Source: Thinopyrum elongatum
Taxonomy: Eukaryota; Streptophyta; Magnoliopsida; Poales; Poaceae
Direction: 5' to 3'
Assembly: GCA_011799875.1 (NCBI GenBank)
Contig: CM022303.1
Span: 302,668,566 to 302,732,565 of the forward strand
DNA: 64,000 bases
Each line of letters opens with the position of its first letter. Positions within the stretch are counted from its first letter, which is position 1. Positions 32,819 to 44,133 of the stretch are shown piece by piece. The notes under the pieces were generated by a model. That model worked only from the letters and a program-made list of their open reading frames with translations, was not told where the DNA came from and did not search any database. Both the position numbers and the translations under genes were made by a program.

Positions 32819-34541
32819 TGGAGGAAATATGCCCTAGTGGCAATAATAAAGTTGTTATTTTATATTTCCTTATTCATGACAAAGGTTTATTATTCATCCT
32901 AGAATTGTATTGATTGGAAACTGAAATACATGTGTGGATACATAAACAAATACCGTATCCCTAGTGAGCCTCTACTAGACTAGCTTGTTGATCAAAGATG
33001 GTTAAGGTTTCCTAACCATAGACAAGTGTTGCCATTTGATAACGGGATCACATAATTATGAGAATGATGTGATGGATAAGACCCACCCGTTAGCTTAGCA
33101 TCTTGATCGTTCAGTTTATTGCTATAACTTTCTTCATGTCAAATACATATTCCTTCGACTATGAGATTATGCAACTCCTGGATACCAGAGGAATACCTTG
33201 TGTGCTATCAAATGTCACAAGTAACTGGGTGATCATAAAGATACCCTACAGGTATCTCTAAAGGTGTTTGTTGAGTTGTCATAGATCAAGATTAGGATTT
33301 GTCACTCTGAGTATCGGAGAGGTATCTCTGGGCCCTCTCGGTAATACACATCATAAGAAGCCTAGCAAGCAAAGTGACTAATGAGTTAGTTGCAGAATGA
33401 TGTATTACGGAACGAGTAAAGAGACTTGCCGGTAACGAGATTGAACTAGGTATGAAGATACCGACGATCGAATCTCGGGCAAGTAACATACCGATGGACA
33501 AAGGGAATTACGTATGTTGTCATAAGGTTCGACCGAGAAAGATCTTTGTAGAATATGTAGGACCCAATATGGGCATCCAGGTTCCGCTATTGGTTATTGA
33601 CCGGAGAGGCGTCTCGGTCATGTCTACATAGTTCTCGAACACGTAGGGTCCGCACGCTTAACATTCGTTGACGATATAATATTATATGAGTTATGTATGT
33701 TGGTGACGGAATGTTGTTCGGAGTCCCAGATGAGATCACGGACATGACGAGGAGCTCCAGAATGGTCCGGAAGTAAAGATTGATATATGGGATAATAGTG
33801 TTTAGTCTTCGGAAGGGTTCTGGAATTCACCTGAAGGGGTTTCGGATGTTTCCCGAAATGTTTGGGTACGAGAACACTTTATTTGGGCCAAAAGGGAAAG
33901 CCCACGAGGGTTTTGGAAAGAGCAAAAGGAAGTTTTGTGGAGACCAAAGGCTAGACACCAGAGACCCTGGCGTCTGGGCCCAGACGCCGGGAACCCTTGC
34001 GTTTGACCCTGGAGTCCGAGAAGGACTCTTGCCTTTCGGGCAAAACCGACTTTGAGGAGGCCTTTACTCCAAGTTTCGACCCAGGGCTCAACATATAAAT
34101 AGAGGGGCAGGGCTAGCACCCAAAAGACATCAAGAATCACCAAGCCGTGTGCCGGCAACCCCGTCCCCTCTAGTTTATCCTCCGTCATAGTTTCCGTTGT
34201 GCTTAGCGAAGCCCTGCGGAGACTGTTCTTCACCAACACCGTCACCACACCGTCGTGCTGCCGGAACTCATCTACTACTTCGCCCATCTTGCTGGATCAA
34301 GAAGGCGAGGACATCATCGAGCTGAATGTGTGCTGAGCGCGGAGGTGCCGTACGTTCGGTACTTGATCGGGACGGATCGTGAAGGTGTACGACTACATCA
34401 ACCGCGTTGATAAATGCTTCCGCTTTGCGATCTTCAAGGGTATGAAGATGCTCTCCTCTCTCATAGCTATGCATCTCCATGGATATATCTTGCGTGTGCG
34501 TAGGATTTTGTTTTTTGTTTTTCATGCAACATTCCCCAACA
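32819..34541 (+). repeat. Copia-2 3' LTR
   Basis: 1723 bp from TGGAGGAAATATGCC to CATTCCCCAACA. Its start is altered from the family TGTTGGAAATATGCC seen in the reverse complement of the Copia-3 LTR. TATA box at 34094-34101. Confidence 0.9.
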
Positions 34542-35405
34542 ACTATATCGTCAACGAACGTTAAGCGTGCGGACCCTACGGGTTCGAGAATGATGTAGAC
34601 ATGATCGAGACACTTCTCCGATCAATAACGAATAGCGGGACCTGGATGCCCATATTGGTTCCTACATATTCTACGAAGATCTTTATCGGTCAAAATTTTA
34701 TGACAAAATACGTAATTCTCCTTGTCCGTCGGTATGTTACTTGCCTGAGATTCGATCGTCGGTATCCCTATACCTAGTTCAATCTCGTTACCGGCAAGTC
34801 TCTTTACTAGTTCTGTAATACATTATCTTGTAACTAACTCCTTAGTCACTTTGCTTGCAAGCTTCTTGTGATACTGTATTACCGAGAGGGCCCAGAGATA
34901 CCTCTCCGATACATGGAGTGACAAATCCCAATCTTGATCCATGCCAACTCAACGGACACCTTCGGAGATACCTGTAGAGCATCTTAATGATCACTCCGTT
35001 ACTTGTGACATTTGATAGCACACAAGGTATTCCTCCGGTATCTGGAAGTTGCATGATCTCATGGTCGAAGGAATATGTATTTGACATTAAGAAAGCAGTA
35101 GCAATAAACTGAATGATCATATGCTAAGCTAACGGATGGGTCTTGTCGATCACATCATTCTCCTAATGATGTGATCCCGTTATCAAGTGACAACACATGT
35201 CTATGGTTAGGAAACCTTAACCATCTTTTGATCAATGAGCTATTCTAGTAGAGGCTCACTAGGGACACGGTATTTGTTTATGTATCCACACATGTATTTA
35301 AGTTTCTGGTCAATACAATTATAGCATGAATACTAAACCTTTATGATGAATAAGGAAATATGATAATAACCAATTTATTATTTCCTCTAGGGCATATTTC
35401 CAACA
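34542..35405 (-). repeat. Copia-3 3' LTR, U3 half only
   Basis: 864 bp corresponding to the right half of 40421-42138, beginning ACTATATCGTCAACG and ending TTTCCAACA next to the polypurine tract. Confidence 0.9.
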
Positions 35406-36500
35406 GTCTCCCACTTGCACTAGAGTCAATAATCTAGTTCACATCGCCATGTGATTAACACCCAATGAGTTCTAAGGTGTGATCATGTTTTGCTTGTGAG
35501 AGAGATTTTAGTCAATGGGTCTGCAACATTCAGATCCCTACGTACTTTGCAAATATCTTTGTCTACAATGCTCTGCTTGAAGCTACTCTAGCTAATTGCT
35601 CCCACATTCAATACGTATCCATATTGAGACTCAGAGTCGTCCGGATTAGTATCAAAGCTTGCATCGACGTAACCCTTTACGACGAACTCTTTATCACCTC
35701 CATAACCGAGAAACATTTCCTTAGTCCTCTTTAGGTACCTAAGGATAATTTTGATTGTTGTCCAGTGATCCACTCCTAGATCACTATTGTACCCCCTTGC
35801 CAGACTCATGGCAAGGCACACATCAGGTCTGGTACACAGAATGTCATACATTATAGAGCCTATGGCTGAGGCATAGGGAATGACTTTCATCCTTTCTCTT
35901 TCTTCTACCATGGTCGGGATTTGAGTCTTACTCAACTTCACAACTTGCAATACAGGCAAGAACCCTTCCTTTGACTGATCCATTTTGAACTTCTTCAAAA
36001 TTTTGTCAAGGTATGTGCTTTGTGAAAGTCCTATTAAGTGTCTCGATCTATCCCTATAGATCTTGATGCCTAATATATAAGCAGCTTCAATGAGGTCTTT
36101 CATTGCAAAATTCTTATTCAAGTATCCTTTTATGCTATCTAGAAATTCTATATCATTTCCAATCAGCAATATGTCATCCACATGTAATATCAGAAATGCT
36201 ATAGAGCTCCCACTCACTTTATTGTAAATACAGGCTTCACCATAAGTCTGTATAAAACCATATGCTTTGATCACCTCATCAAAGCGTATATTCCAACTCC
36301 GAGATGCTTGCACCAGTCCATAGATAGATCGCTAGAGCTTGCACACTTTGTTAGCACCTTTAGGATCGACAAAACCTTCTGGTTGCATCATATACAACTC
36401 TTCTTTAAGAAATCCGTTAAGGAATGTAGTTTTGATGTCCATTTGCTAGATTTCATAATCATAAAATGCGGCAATTGCTAACATGATTCGGACAGACTTA
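35406..36500 (-). pseudogene. pol: Copia-3 RT and truncated RNase H
   Basis: Frame 35588-36313 contains RT with the catalytic motif changed to HVDDILLI (Tyr to His) and the start of RNase H (VKGYVDASFDTNPDDS). It stops at TAG 35588-35590, then continues as SSFKQSIVD joined to KDICK, the same junction as in Copia-2. Upstream stops are TAG at 36332-36334 (CAG in Copia-2, TAG also in Copia-1) and TAG at 36446-36448 (shared with Copia-2, Trp in Copia-1). No active enzyme is possible. Confidence 0.9.
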
Positions 36501-37845
36501 AGCATCACTACGGGTGAGGAAGTCTCATCGTAGTCAACCCCTTGAACTTGTCGAAAACCTTTCGCGACAAGTCGAGCTTTGTAGACAGTGATATTACCAT
36601 CAGTGTCCGTCTTCCTCTTGAAGATCCATTTATTTTCAATGTCCCGCCGATCATCGGGCAAGTCCACCAAAGTCCACACTTTGTTCTCATACATGGATCC
36701 TATCTTAGATTTCATGGCCTCAAGCCATTTGTCGGAATCCGGGCTCATCATAGCTTCTTCATAGTTCGTAGGTTCGCCGTTGTCTAACAACATGACTTCC
36801 AGGACAGGATTACCGTACCACTCTGGTGCGGAATGTGTTCTGGTCGACCTACGAGGTTCAGTAGTAACTTGATCTGAAGTTTCATGATCATCATCATTAG
36901 CTTCCTCTCTAGTTGGTGTAGGCATCACGGGAACGGTTTTCTTTGATGTGCTACTTTCCAATTCGAGAGAAGGTATAATTACCTCATCAAGTTCTACTTT
37001 TCTCCCACTCACTTCTTTGGAGAGAAACTCCTTCTCTAGAAATGACACATTCTTAGCAACAAAGATCTTGCCTTCAGATTTGTGGTAGAAGGTATACCCA
37101 ATAGTTTTCTTAGGGTATCCTATGAAGACGCACTTCTCCGATTTGGGTTCGAGCTTATCAGGCCGAAGCCTTTTGACATAAGCGTCGCATCCCCAAACTT
37201 TAAGAAACGACAGCTTAGGTTTCATGCCAAACCATAGTTCATACGGTGTCATCTCAACGAATTTAGACGGTGCCCTATTTAACGTGAATGCGGCTGTCTC
37301 TAATGCATAACCCCAAAATGATAAAGGCAAATCAGCAAGAGACATCATAGAACACACCATATCTAATAAAGTACGGTTACGACGTTCGGACACACCATTA
37401 TGCTGTGGTGTTCCAGGTGGCGTGAGTTGTGAAACAATTCCACATTGTTTTAAATGAAGGCCAAACTCGTAACTCAAATATTCGCCTCCGTGATCATATC
37501 GTAGAAACTTTATATTCTTGTTACGATGATTCTCCACTTCACTCTGAAATTCTTTGAACTTTTCAAATGTTACCCATACCTACTCAAATCATCTGTGAAG
37601 GTCAGAAAATAACGATACCCGCCGAGTGCCTCAACACTCATCGGACCGCATACATCGGTATGTATTATTTCCAATAAGTCATTAGCTCGCTCCATTGTTC
37701 CGGAGAACGGAGTTTTAGTCATCTTACCCATGAGGCATGGTTCGCAAGTATCAAATGATTCATAATCAAGTGATTCCAAAAGTCCATCCGCATGGAGTTT
37801 CTTCATGCGCTTTATACCAATATGACCTAAACGGCAGTGCCACAA
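36446..37845 (-). pseudogene. pol: Copia-3 integrase and RT N-terminus
   Basis: Frame 36446-37537 holds the integrase core from FLRYDHGGEY (Asp of RSD is Asp of RYD here) and NGVSERRNRTLLDM through the C-terminal VFIGYPKKTIGYTFYH to the RT N-terminus (NKWIFKRKTDTDGN...). Frame 37570-37845 holds the zinc-binding N-terminus (MWHCRLGHIGIKRMKKLH, CEPCLMGKM) and the first catalytic Asp (HTDVCGPM). Between them (37538-37569) about 30 bases seen in Copia-1 are missing, shifting the frame. Confidence 0.88.
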
Positions 37846-38841
37846 TTATGTTGCACTATCATTATCAACTTTGCATCTTTTGTCATCAATATTATGAATA
37901 TGTGTATCTCTACGATCGAGATTCAATAAGAATAGACCATTCATTAAAGGTGCATGATCATAAAAGATATTACTCATATAAATAGAATAACCATTATTCT
38001 CTGACTTAAATGAATAACCGTCTCGCAATAAACAAGATCCAGATATAATGTTCATGCTCAACGCTGGCACCAAATAACAATTATTGAGGTCTAAAACTAA
38101 TCCCGAAGGTAGATGTAGAGGTAGCGTGCGGACGGCGATCACATCTACCTTGGAACCATTCCCGACGCGCATCATCACCTCGTCCTTAGCCAATCTTCGT
38201 TTATTCCGTAGCTCCTGTTTCGAGTTACAAATATGAGCAACCGAACCAGTATCAAATACCAAGGCGCTACTACGAGCATTAGTAAGGAACACATCAATAA
38301 CATGTATATCAAATATACCTTTGTTCACTTTGCCATCCTTCTTATCTGCCAAGTATTTGGGGCAGTTCCACTTCCAGTGACCATTTCCCTTGAAGTAGAA
38401 GCACTCAGTTTCAGGCTTGGGTCCAGCTTTGGGTTTCTTCACAGGAGCGGCAACTTGCTTGCCATTCTTCTTGAAGTTCCCTTTCTTTCCCTTGCCCTTT
38501 TTCTTGAAACTAGTGGTCTTGTTAACCATCAACACTTGATGCTCCTTCTTGATTTCTACCTCCACCAATTTCAGCATCGTGAAGAGCTCGGGGATCGTTT
38601 TCGTCATCCCTTGCATATTATAGTTCATCACGAAGCCTTTGTAGCTTGGTGGCAGAGACCGAAGAACTCTATCAATAACACTCTCAACTGGAAGATCAAT
38701 TCCCAGCTGAGTCAAGTGGTTATGATACCCAGACATTTTGAGTATGTGTTCATTGACAGAATTGTTCTCCTCCATCTTACAGCTATAGAACTTGTTGGAG
38801 ACTTCATATCTCTCAACCCGGGCATTAGCTTGAAATATCAA
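37846..38841 (-). pseudogene. gag: Copia-3 gag C-terminal part, zinc knuckle and protease
   Basis: 331 uninterrupted codons: gag helices (YKGFVMNYNMQGMTKTIPEL), basic linker (KKKGKGKKGNFKKNGKQ), zinc-knuckle region with the second cysteine replaced by Phe (CFYFKGNGHWKWNC), and protease with an intact VFDTGSVAHICNS. It ends at TAA 37846, where Copia-1 has a Tyr codon. Confidence 0.9.
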
Positions 38842-39149
38842 CTTCAGCTCCTAGAACATCTCTCCGTGGCGTTCAAAACGTCCTTGAAGTCCCGGTTCTA
38901 AGCCGTAAAGCATGGCACACTGAACTATTGAGTAGTCATCAGATCGAGTCTGCCAGACGTTCATAACATTTGCAGTAGCTCCTGCAACAGGTCTGTCACC
39001 TAGCAGTGCATCAAGGACATATTCTTCTGTGCAGCAATGAGGATAATCCTCAAGTTACGAACCCAGTCCGTGTAGTTGGTACCATCATCATTCAACTTAG
39101 CTTTCTCTAGGAACACATTAAAATTCAAGGGAATGGTAGCACAGGCCAT
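38842..39149 (-). pseudogene. gag: Copia-3 gag N-terminal part
   Basis: ATG at 39147-39149 opens MACATIPLNFNVFLEKAKL, then NYTDWVRNLRIILIAAQKN, after which a short deletion shifts the frame (near 39020). The CAG codon that is TAG in Copia-2 (29212) is intact. Confidence 0.8.
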
Positions 39150-40420
39150 TGATCTATAACATAGATATGCAAAAACTATTAAGAGTAAGTTCATGATAAA
39201 TTTTAGTTCAAATAATCAAATTACTAATGAACTCCCACTTAAATCAACATCCCTCAAGTTGTCTAAGTGATACATGATCCAAATCAACTAACCCATGTCC
39301 GATCATCACGTGAGATGGGGTAGTCGTCAATGGTGAACATCCCTATGTTGATCATATCTACTATATGACTCACGTTCGACCTTTCGGTCTCCAGTGTTCC
39401 GAGACCATGTCTGTACATGCTAGGCTCGTCAAGTTTAACCCAAGTATTCTGCAGGTGCAAAACTGGCTTACACCCGTGTATGTGAACGTAGTCTATCACA
39501 CCCGATCATCACGAGGTGCTTCGAAACGACGAACTTTAGCAATGGTGCATACTTGGGGAGAACACTTTTATCTTCAAATAAGTGAAGGGATCATCTTATA
39601 ATGCTACCGTCGTTCTAAGAAAAATAAGATTCATAAAGGATAAACATCACATTCAATCAAAAATATGTGACATGATATGGCCATCATCATCTTGTGCATT
39701 TGATCTCCATCTCCAAAGCATTGGCATGATCTCCATCGTCACCGGCACGACACCTTGATCTTCATCGTAGCATCGGGTTCATCTCGCTAACCATTGCTTC
39801 TACAACTATTGCCAACGCATAGCGATAAAGTAAAGCAATTACATGGCGCTTAGTGATTGACACGCAGGTCATACAATAATTAAAGACAACCCTAAGGCTC
39901 CTGCCGGTTGTCGTACTCATCGACATGCAAGTCGTGAACTTATTACAAAACATGATCATCTCATACATCAACATATATCACATCACATCTTGACCATATC
40001 ACATCACAACATGCCCTGCAAAAACAAGTTAGACGTCCTCTACTTTGTTATTGCAAGTTTTACATGGCTGCTACAGGCAACTAGCAAGAACCGTTCTTAC
40101 CTACACAAAACCACAATGATGATTATCAAGTTTCCTGTTTTAACCTTCTGCAAGGACCGACCGTAGTCAAATTCGATTCAACTAAAGTAGGAGAAACAGA
40201 CACACGCCAGCTACCTTTATGCAAAACAAGTTGCATGTCAGTCGGTGGAACCGGTCTCATGTGCGTGGACATGTAAGGTTGGTCCGGGCCGCTTCATCCC
40301 ACAATGTCGCCGGATCAAAATAAGACATTGGTGGTAAGCAGTATGAACATCACCGCCCACAACTCCTTTGTGTTCTACTAGTGCATATCATCTACGCATA
40401 GACCTGGCTCATGATGCCAC
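39150..40420 (-). other. Copia-3 untranslated leader with diverged primer site
   Basis: Colinear with the leader of Copia-1. Next to the LTR the minus strand reads TGGCATCATGAGCCAGG, which differs from the tRNA-iMet complement by one substitution and one extra base. Confidence 0.8.
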
Positions 40421-42138
40421 TGTTGGGGCAAGTTGCATGGAAAACAAAAAAATTCTACGCACACGCAATATCTATCCATGGAGATGCATAGCTACGAAGA
40501 GGGGGAGAGCATCTACATACACTTGTAGATCGCTAAGCGGAAGCTTTTATCAACGCGGTTGATGTGGTCGTACACCTTCACGATCCGTCCCAATCAAGTA
40601 CCGAACATACGGTACCTCCACGTTCAGCACATGTTCAACTCGATGACGTCCTCGCCTTCTCGATCCAACAAGAGAGGCGAAGTAGTAGATGAGTTTCCGC
40701 AGCACAACGGCGTCGTTACGGTGGTGGTGAAACTATCCGCAGGGCTTCGCTAAGCACAACGGACGTGGACGGAGGAGGAACTAGAACTAGAGGGAGACGG
40801 GACGCGGCACATGGCTTGGGGATCATGGTGTGTGTTTTCCCTCTCCCTCCTCTCATATATATATGTTGGGGGAGGAGGGGAGGCAGCCTAGGTCGCCCCA
40901 AGGGGGCCGGCGGCCAGCCCTAGGGTGCATGCCTAGGGGGGTGGAGGAGAAGGCAGGAGGGGGGCCGGTAGCTCCCTTGCCTTAGGCGGCCCCCTTTCCT
41001 TCCCTATAGGGCCGGCGTCCAGGGAGAGGGCGCGTCAGCCCCTTGTGGGCTGGTGTGTTCCTCCCCTTGGCCCATTAGGCCCATATACTCCCCGTAGGTC
41101 TCCCGGAACCCCTTCGTACCCGGTGCATTCTGAAACCTTTCCGGAGACCAAATAGCATCGTTCCTATATATCAATCTTTACCTCCGGACTATTCCGGAGC
41201 TCCTCGTCATGTCCGTGATCTCATCCGGGACTCCGAACAACATTCAATCACTATTTCACATAACTCATATAATACTATATCCTCAACGAACATTAAGCGT
41301 GCGGACCCTATGGGTTCGAGAATGATGTAGACAAGACCGAGATGCTTCTCCGGTCAATAACCAATAGCAGGACCTGGATGCCCATATTGGTTCCTACATA
41401 TTCTACGAAGATCTTTATCGATCGAACCTTTATGACAACATACGTAATTCCCTTTGTCTGTCGGTATGTTACTTGCCCGAGATTCGATTGTCGGTATCTC
41501 TATACCTAGTTCAATCTCGTTACCGGCAAGTCTCTTTACTCGTTCTGTAATACATTATCTCATAACTAACTCCTTAGTCACTTTGCTTGCAAGCTTCTTG
41601 TGATGTTGTATTACCGAGAGGGCCCGAAGATACCTCTCCGATACATGGAGTGACAAATCCCAATCTTGATCCATGCCAACTCAACAGACACCTTCGGAGA
41701 TACCTGTAGAGCATCTTTATGATCACCCAGTTATGTTGTGACGTTTGATAGCACACAAGGTATTCCTCCGGTATCCGGGAGTTGCATGATCTCATGGTCG
41801 AAGGAATATGTATTTGACATTAAGAAAGCAGTAGCAATAAACTGAACAATCATATGCTCAGCTAATAGATGGGTCTTGTCAATCACATCATTCTCCTAAT
41901 GATGTGATCCTGTTATCAAGTGACAACACATGTCTATGGTTAGGAAACCTTAACCATCTTTTGATCAACGAGCTAGTCTAGTAGAGGCTCACTAGGGACA
42001 CGGTATTTGTTTATGTATCCACACATGTATTTAAGTTTCCGGTCAATACAATTATAGCATGAATACTAAACCTTTATCACGAATAAGGAAATATGATAAT
42101 AACCAATTTATTATTGCCTCTAGGGCATATTTCCAACA
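40421..42138 (-). repeat. Copia-3 5' LTR
   Basis: 1718 bp from TGTTGGGGCAAGTTGCATGG to GGCATATTTCCAACA. It contains a GC-rich middle (about 40870-41040) and is followed by ATTAC. Confidence 0.92.
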
Positions 42139-42316
42139 ATTACATCACATCACGTTGCACGTACTGATCGTTTGTAGATGCCTCTGTTGCTGCTGGTGCG
42201 ATGTCGTTGACGACGATGTTGGTGATGACCTGATGCAGACGGTGTTGGAGACAACGATGTTTGTGATGACATGATGTAGACGGCGTTGCAGACGACGATG
42301 AGTGGCGTCGCGTCAC
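42139..42316. other. Spacer with a short minisatellite; target of the Athila-like element
   Basis: 42206-42243 and 42244-42284 are related units (GTTG..GACGATGTT.GTGATGAC.TGATG.AGACGG) with a partial third unit to about 42305. The Athila-like target duplication is GTCAC (42312-42316) against CTCAC (58894-58898). Confidence 0.6.
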
Positions 42317-43895
42317 TGATACGTCTCCAACATATCTATAATTTTTTATTGTTCCATGCTATTATATTATCTGTTTGGATGTTTTATATGCATTAATATG
42401 CTATTTTATTATATTTTTGGGACTAACTTATTACCCTAGAGCCTAGTGCCCGTTTATGTTTTTCCTTGTTTTTGACGTTTATAGAAAAGGAATATCAAAC
42501 GGAGTCCAAACCGAATAAAACTTTATGATGATTTTTCTTGGACCAGAAGACACCAAGGAGACTTGGGGAGAGGGCCAGAAGAGTCCCGAGGAGGCCACAA
42601 GCCTCTAGGGCGCGCCCCAGGGGGCGCCCCCTGGCTTGTGGGCCCCTCGAGGGTCCCCTAACCCTAATTCCAACTCTATATATTCTCAAATATTCCCTGA
42701 ACATCAGAAGGTCCACCAAAATACTTTTCTGCCGCTGCAAGCCTCTGTTCCCATGAGATCCCATCTTGGGGCCCTTTCCGGCACTCTGCCGGTGGAGGAT
42801 TCGATCACGGAGGGCCTCTACATCAACCTTTCTGTCCTTCCGATGAAGCGTGAGTAGTTTACCACAGACCTAAGGGTCCATAGCTAGTAGCTAGATGGCT
42901 TCTTCTCTCTCTTTGATCTTCAATACAATGTTCTACTCGATGTTCTTGGAGTTCTATCCGATGTAATCTTCTTTTGCGGTGCGTTTGTTGAGATCCGATG
43001 AATTGTGGATTTATGATCAGATTATCTATGAATATTATTTGAGTCTTCTCTGAACTCTTTTATGCATGATTAAGATATCTTTGTATTTCTCTTCGAACTA
43101 TCGGTTTGGTTTGGCCAACTAGATTGGTTTTTCTTGCAATGGGAGAGGTGCTTAGTTTTGGGTTCAATCTTGCGGTGTCCTCACCCAGTGACAGAAGGGG
43201 TAGCGAGGCATGTATTGTATTGTTGCCATCAAGGATAAAAATATGGGGTTTATGTCATATTGCTTGAGTTTATCCCTCTACATCATGTCATCTTACTTAA
43301 AGCATTGCTCTGTTCTTATGAACTTAATACTCTAGATGCATGCAGGAGTCGGTCGATGTGTGGAGTAATAGTAGTAGATGCAGAATTGTTTCGGTCTGCT
43401 TGTCACGTACGTGATGCCTAAATTCATGATCATTGCCTTAGATATCATCATAATTATGCACTTTTCTATCAATTGCTCAACATTAATTTGTTTACCCATC
43501 GTATGTTTTATTCAAGAGAGAAGCCTCTAGTGAAACCTATGGCCCCCGGGTTTATTTTCCATCATATATTTTCAGTTCTATAAACCAAAAACCAAAAATA
43601 CCTTTCTGCAATTTATTTATATTTACTTTAGTGCGCTCTTTTATTTATCTTTTATACCTATCTCTATTAGATCTCACTCTTGTTCGTGACCGTGAAGGGA
43701 TTGACAACCCCTTTTTCGCGTTGTGTGCAAGTGTTTGTTAGTTTGTACAGGTGCATATATATATATTGGAGACTTGCTTGTGCCTCCTACTGGATTGATA
43801 CCTTGGTTCTTAACTATGGGAAATACTTATCTCTACTTTGCTGCATCACCCTTTCCTCTTCAAGGGAAAAATCAACGCAAGGTCAAGAAGTAGCA
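42317..43895 (+). repeat. Athila-like 5' LTR
   Basis: 1579 bp, colinear with 57316-58893 and ending AAGAAGTAGCA. It contains a short (AT)n run near 43756-43768 that is absent from the 3' copy. Confidence 0.92.
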
Positions 43896-43906
43896 TGAAT
43901 AATTTC

Positions 43907-43924
43907 TGGCGCCGTTGCCGGGGA
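43907..43924 (+). other. Primer binding site (tRNA-Asp type)
   Basis: TGGCGCCGTTGCCGGGGA, complementary to the 3' end of plant tRNA-Asp, the primer used by many Athila elements. It starts 11 bases after the LTR end. Confidence 0.85.
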
Positions 43925-44133
43925 GGTTCTACATCAAGCCTACCAAGTACCTATCATAGACTCTCATCTCTTGCACTTGCATTATTTGCCATTTTTCTCT
44001 TGTTTTCCTCTCCCCCACTTCTAAAACGTTTTCAGAAAAATACAAAAATATTTGCCTTTTTATTCGCCCTTCTTTCATTCGTCTTTTCGTTTGCTTTCCG
44101 TTCGCTTGTGTGATAGATTGGTTTCTTGCCATC

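Larger units (their letters stand above)
26138..34541 (+). mobile_element. Copia-2: defective Angela/BARE/WIS-type element, plus strand
   Basis: Same family as Copia-1, opposite orientation. Two LTRs (left one missing its first ~120 bp), a leader, gag to RNase H in copia order, and a polypurine tract. Its 3' end abuts ACTATATCGTCAACG at 34542, which is internal LTR sequence of Copia-3, so it inserted into the Copia-3 3' LTR. It lacks a gag start codon, has many stops, and has lost the central part of RNase H. Confidence 0.9.
34542..42138 (-). mobile_element. Copia-3: defective Angela/BARE/WIS-type element, minus strand
   Basis: LTR fragment at 34542-35405, polypurine tract, coding region on the minus strand, leader and complete LTR at 40421-42138. 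The outer half of its 3' LTR and left flank are missing: Copia-2 inserted there and a deletion then removed the left edge. The right flank begins ATTAC; no matching copy is found on the left. It shares with Copia-2 the RNase H deletion and two stop codons. Confidence 0.9.

Noticed and set aside
33676..34541. Copia-2/Copia-3 as a single element with one shared LTR
   Set aside because: Orientation changes at 34541/34542, and each side has its own polypurine tract, coding region and leader, so there are two elements.
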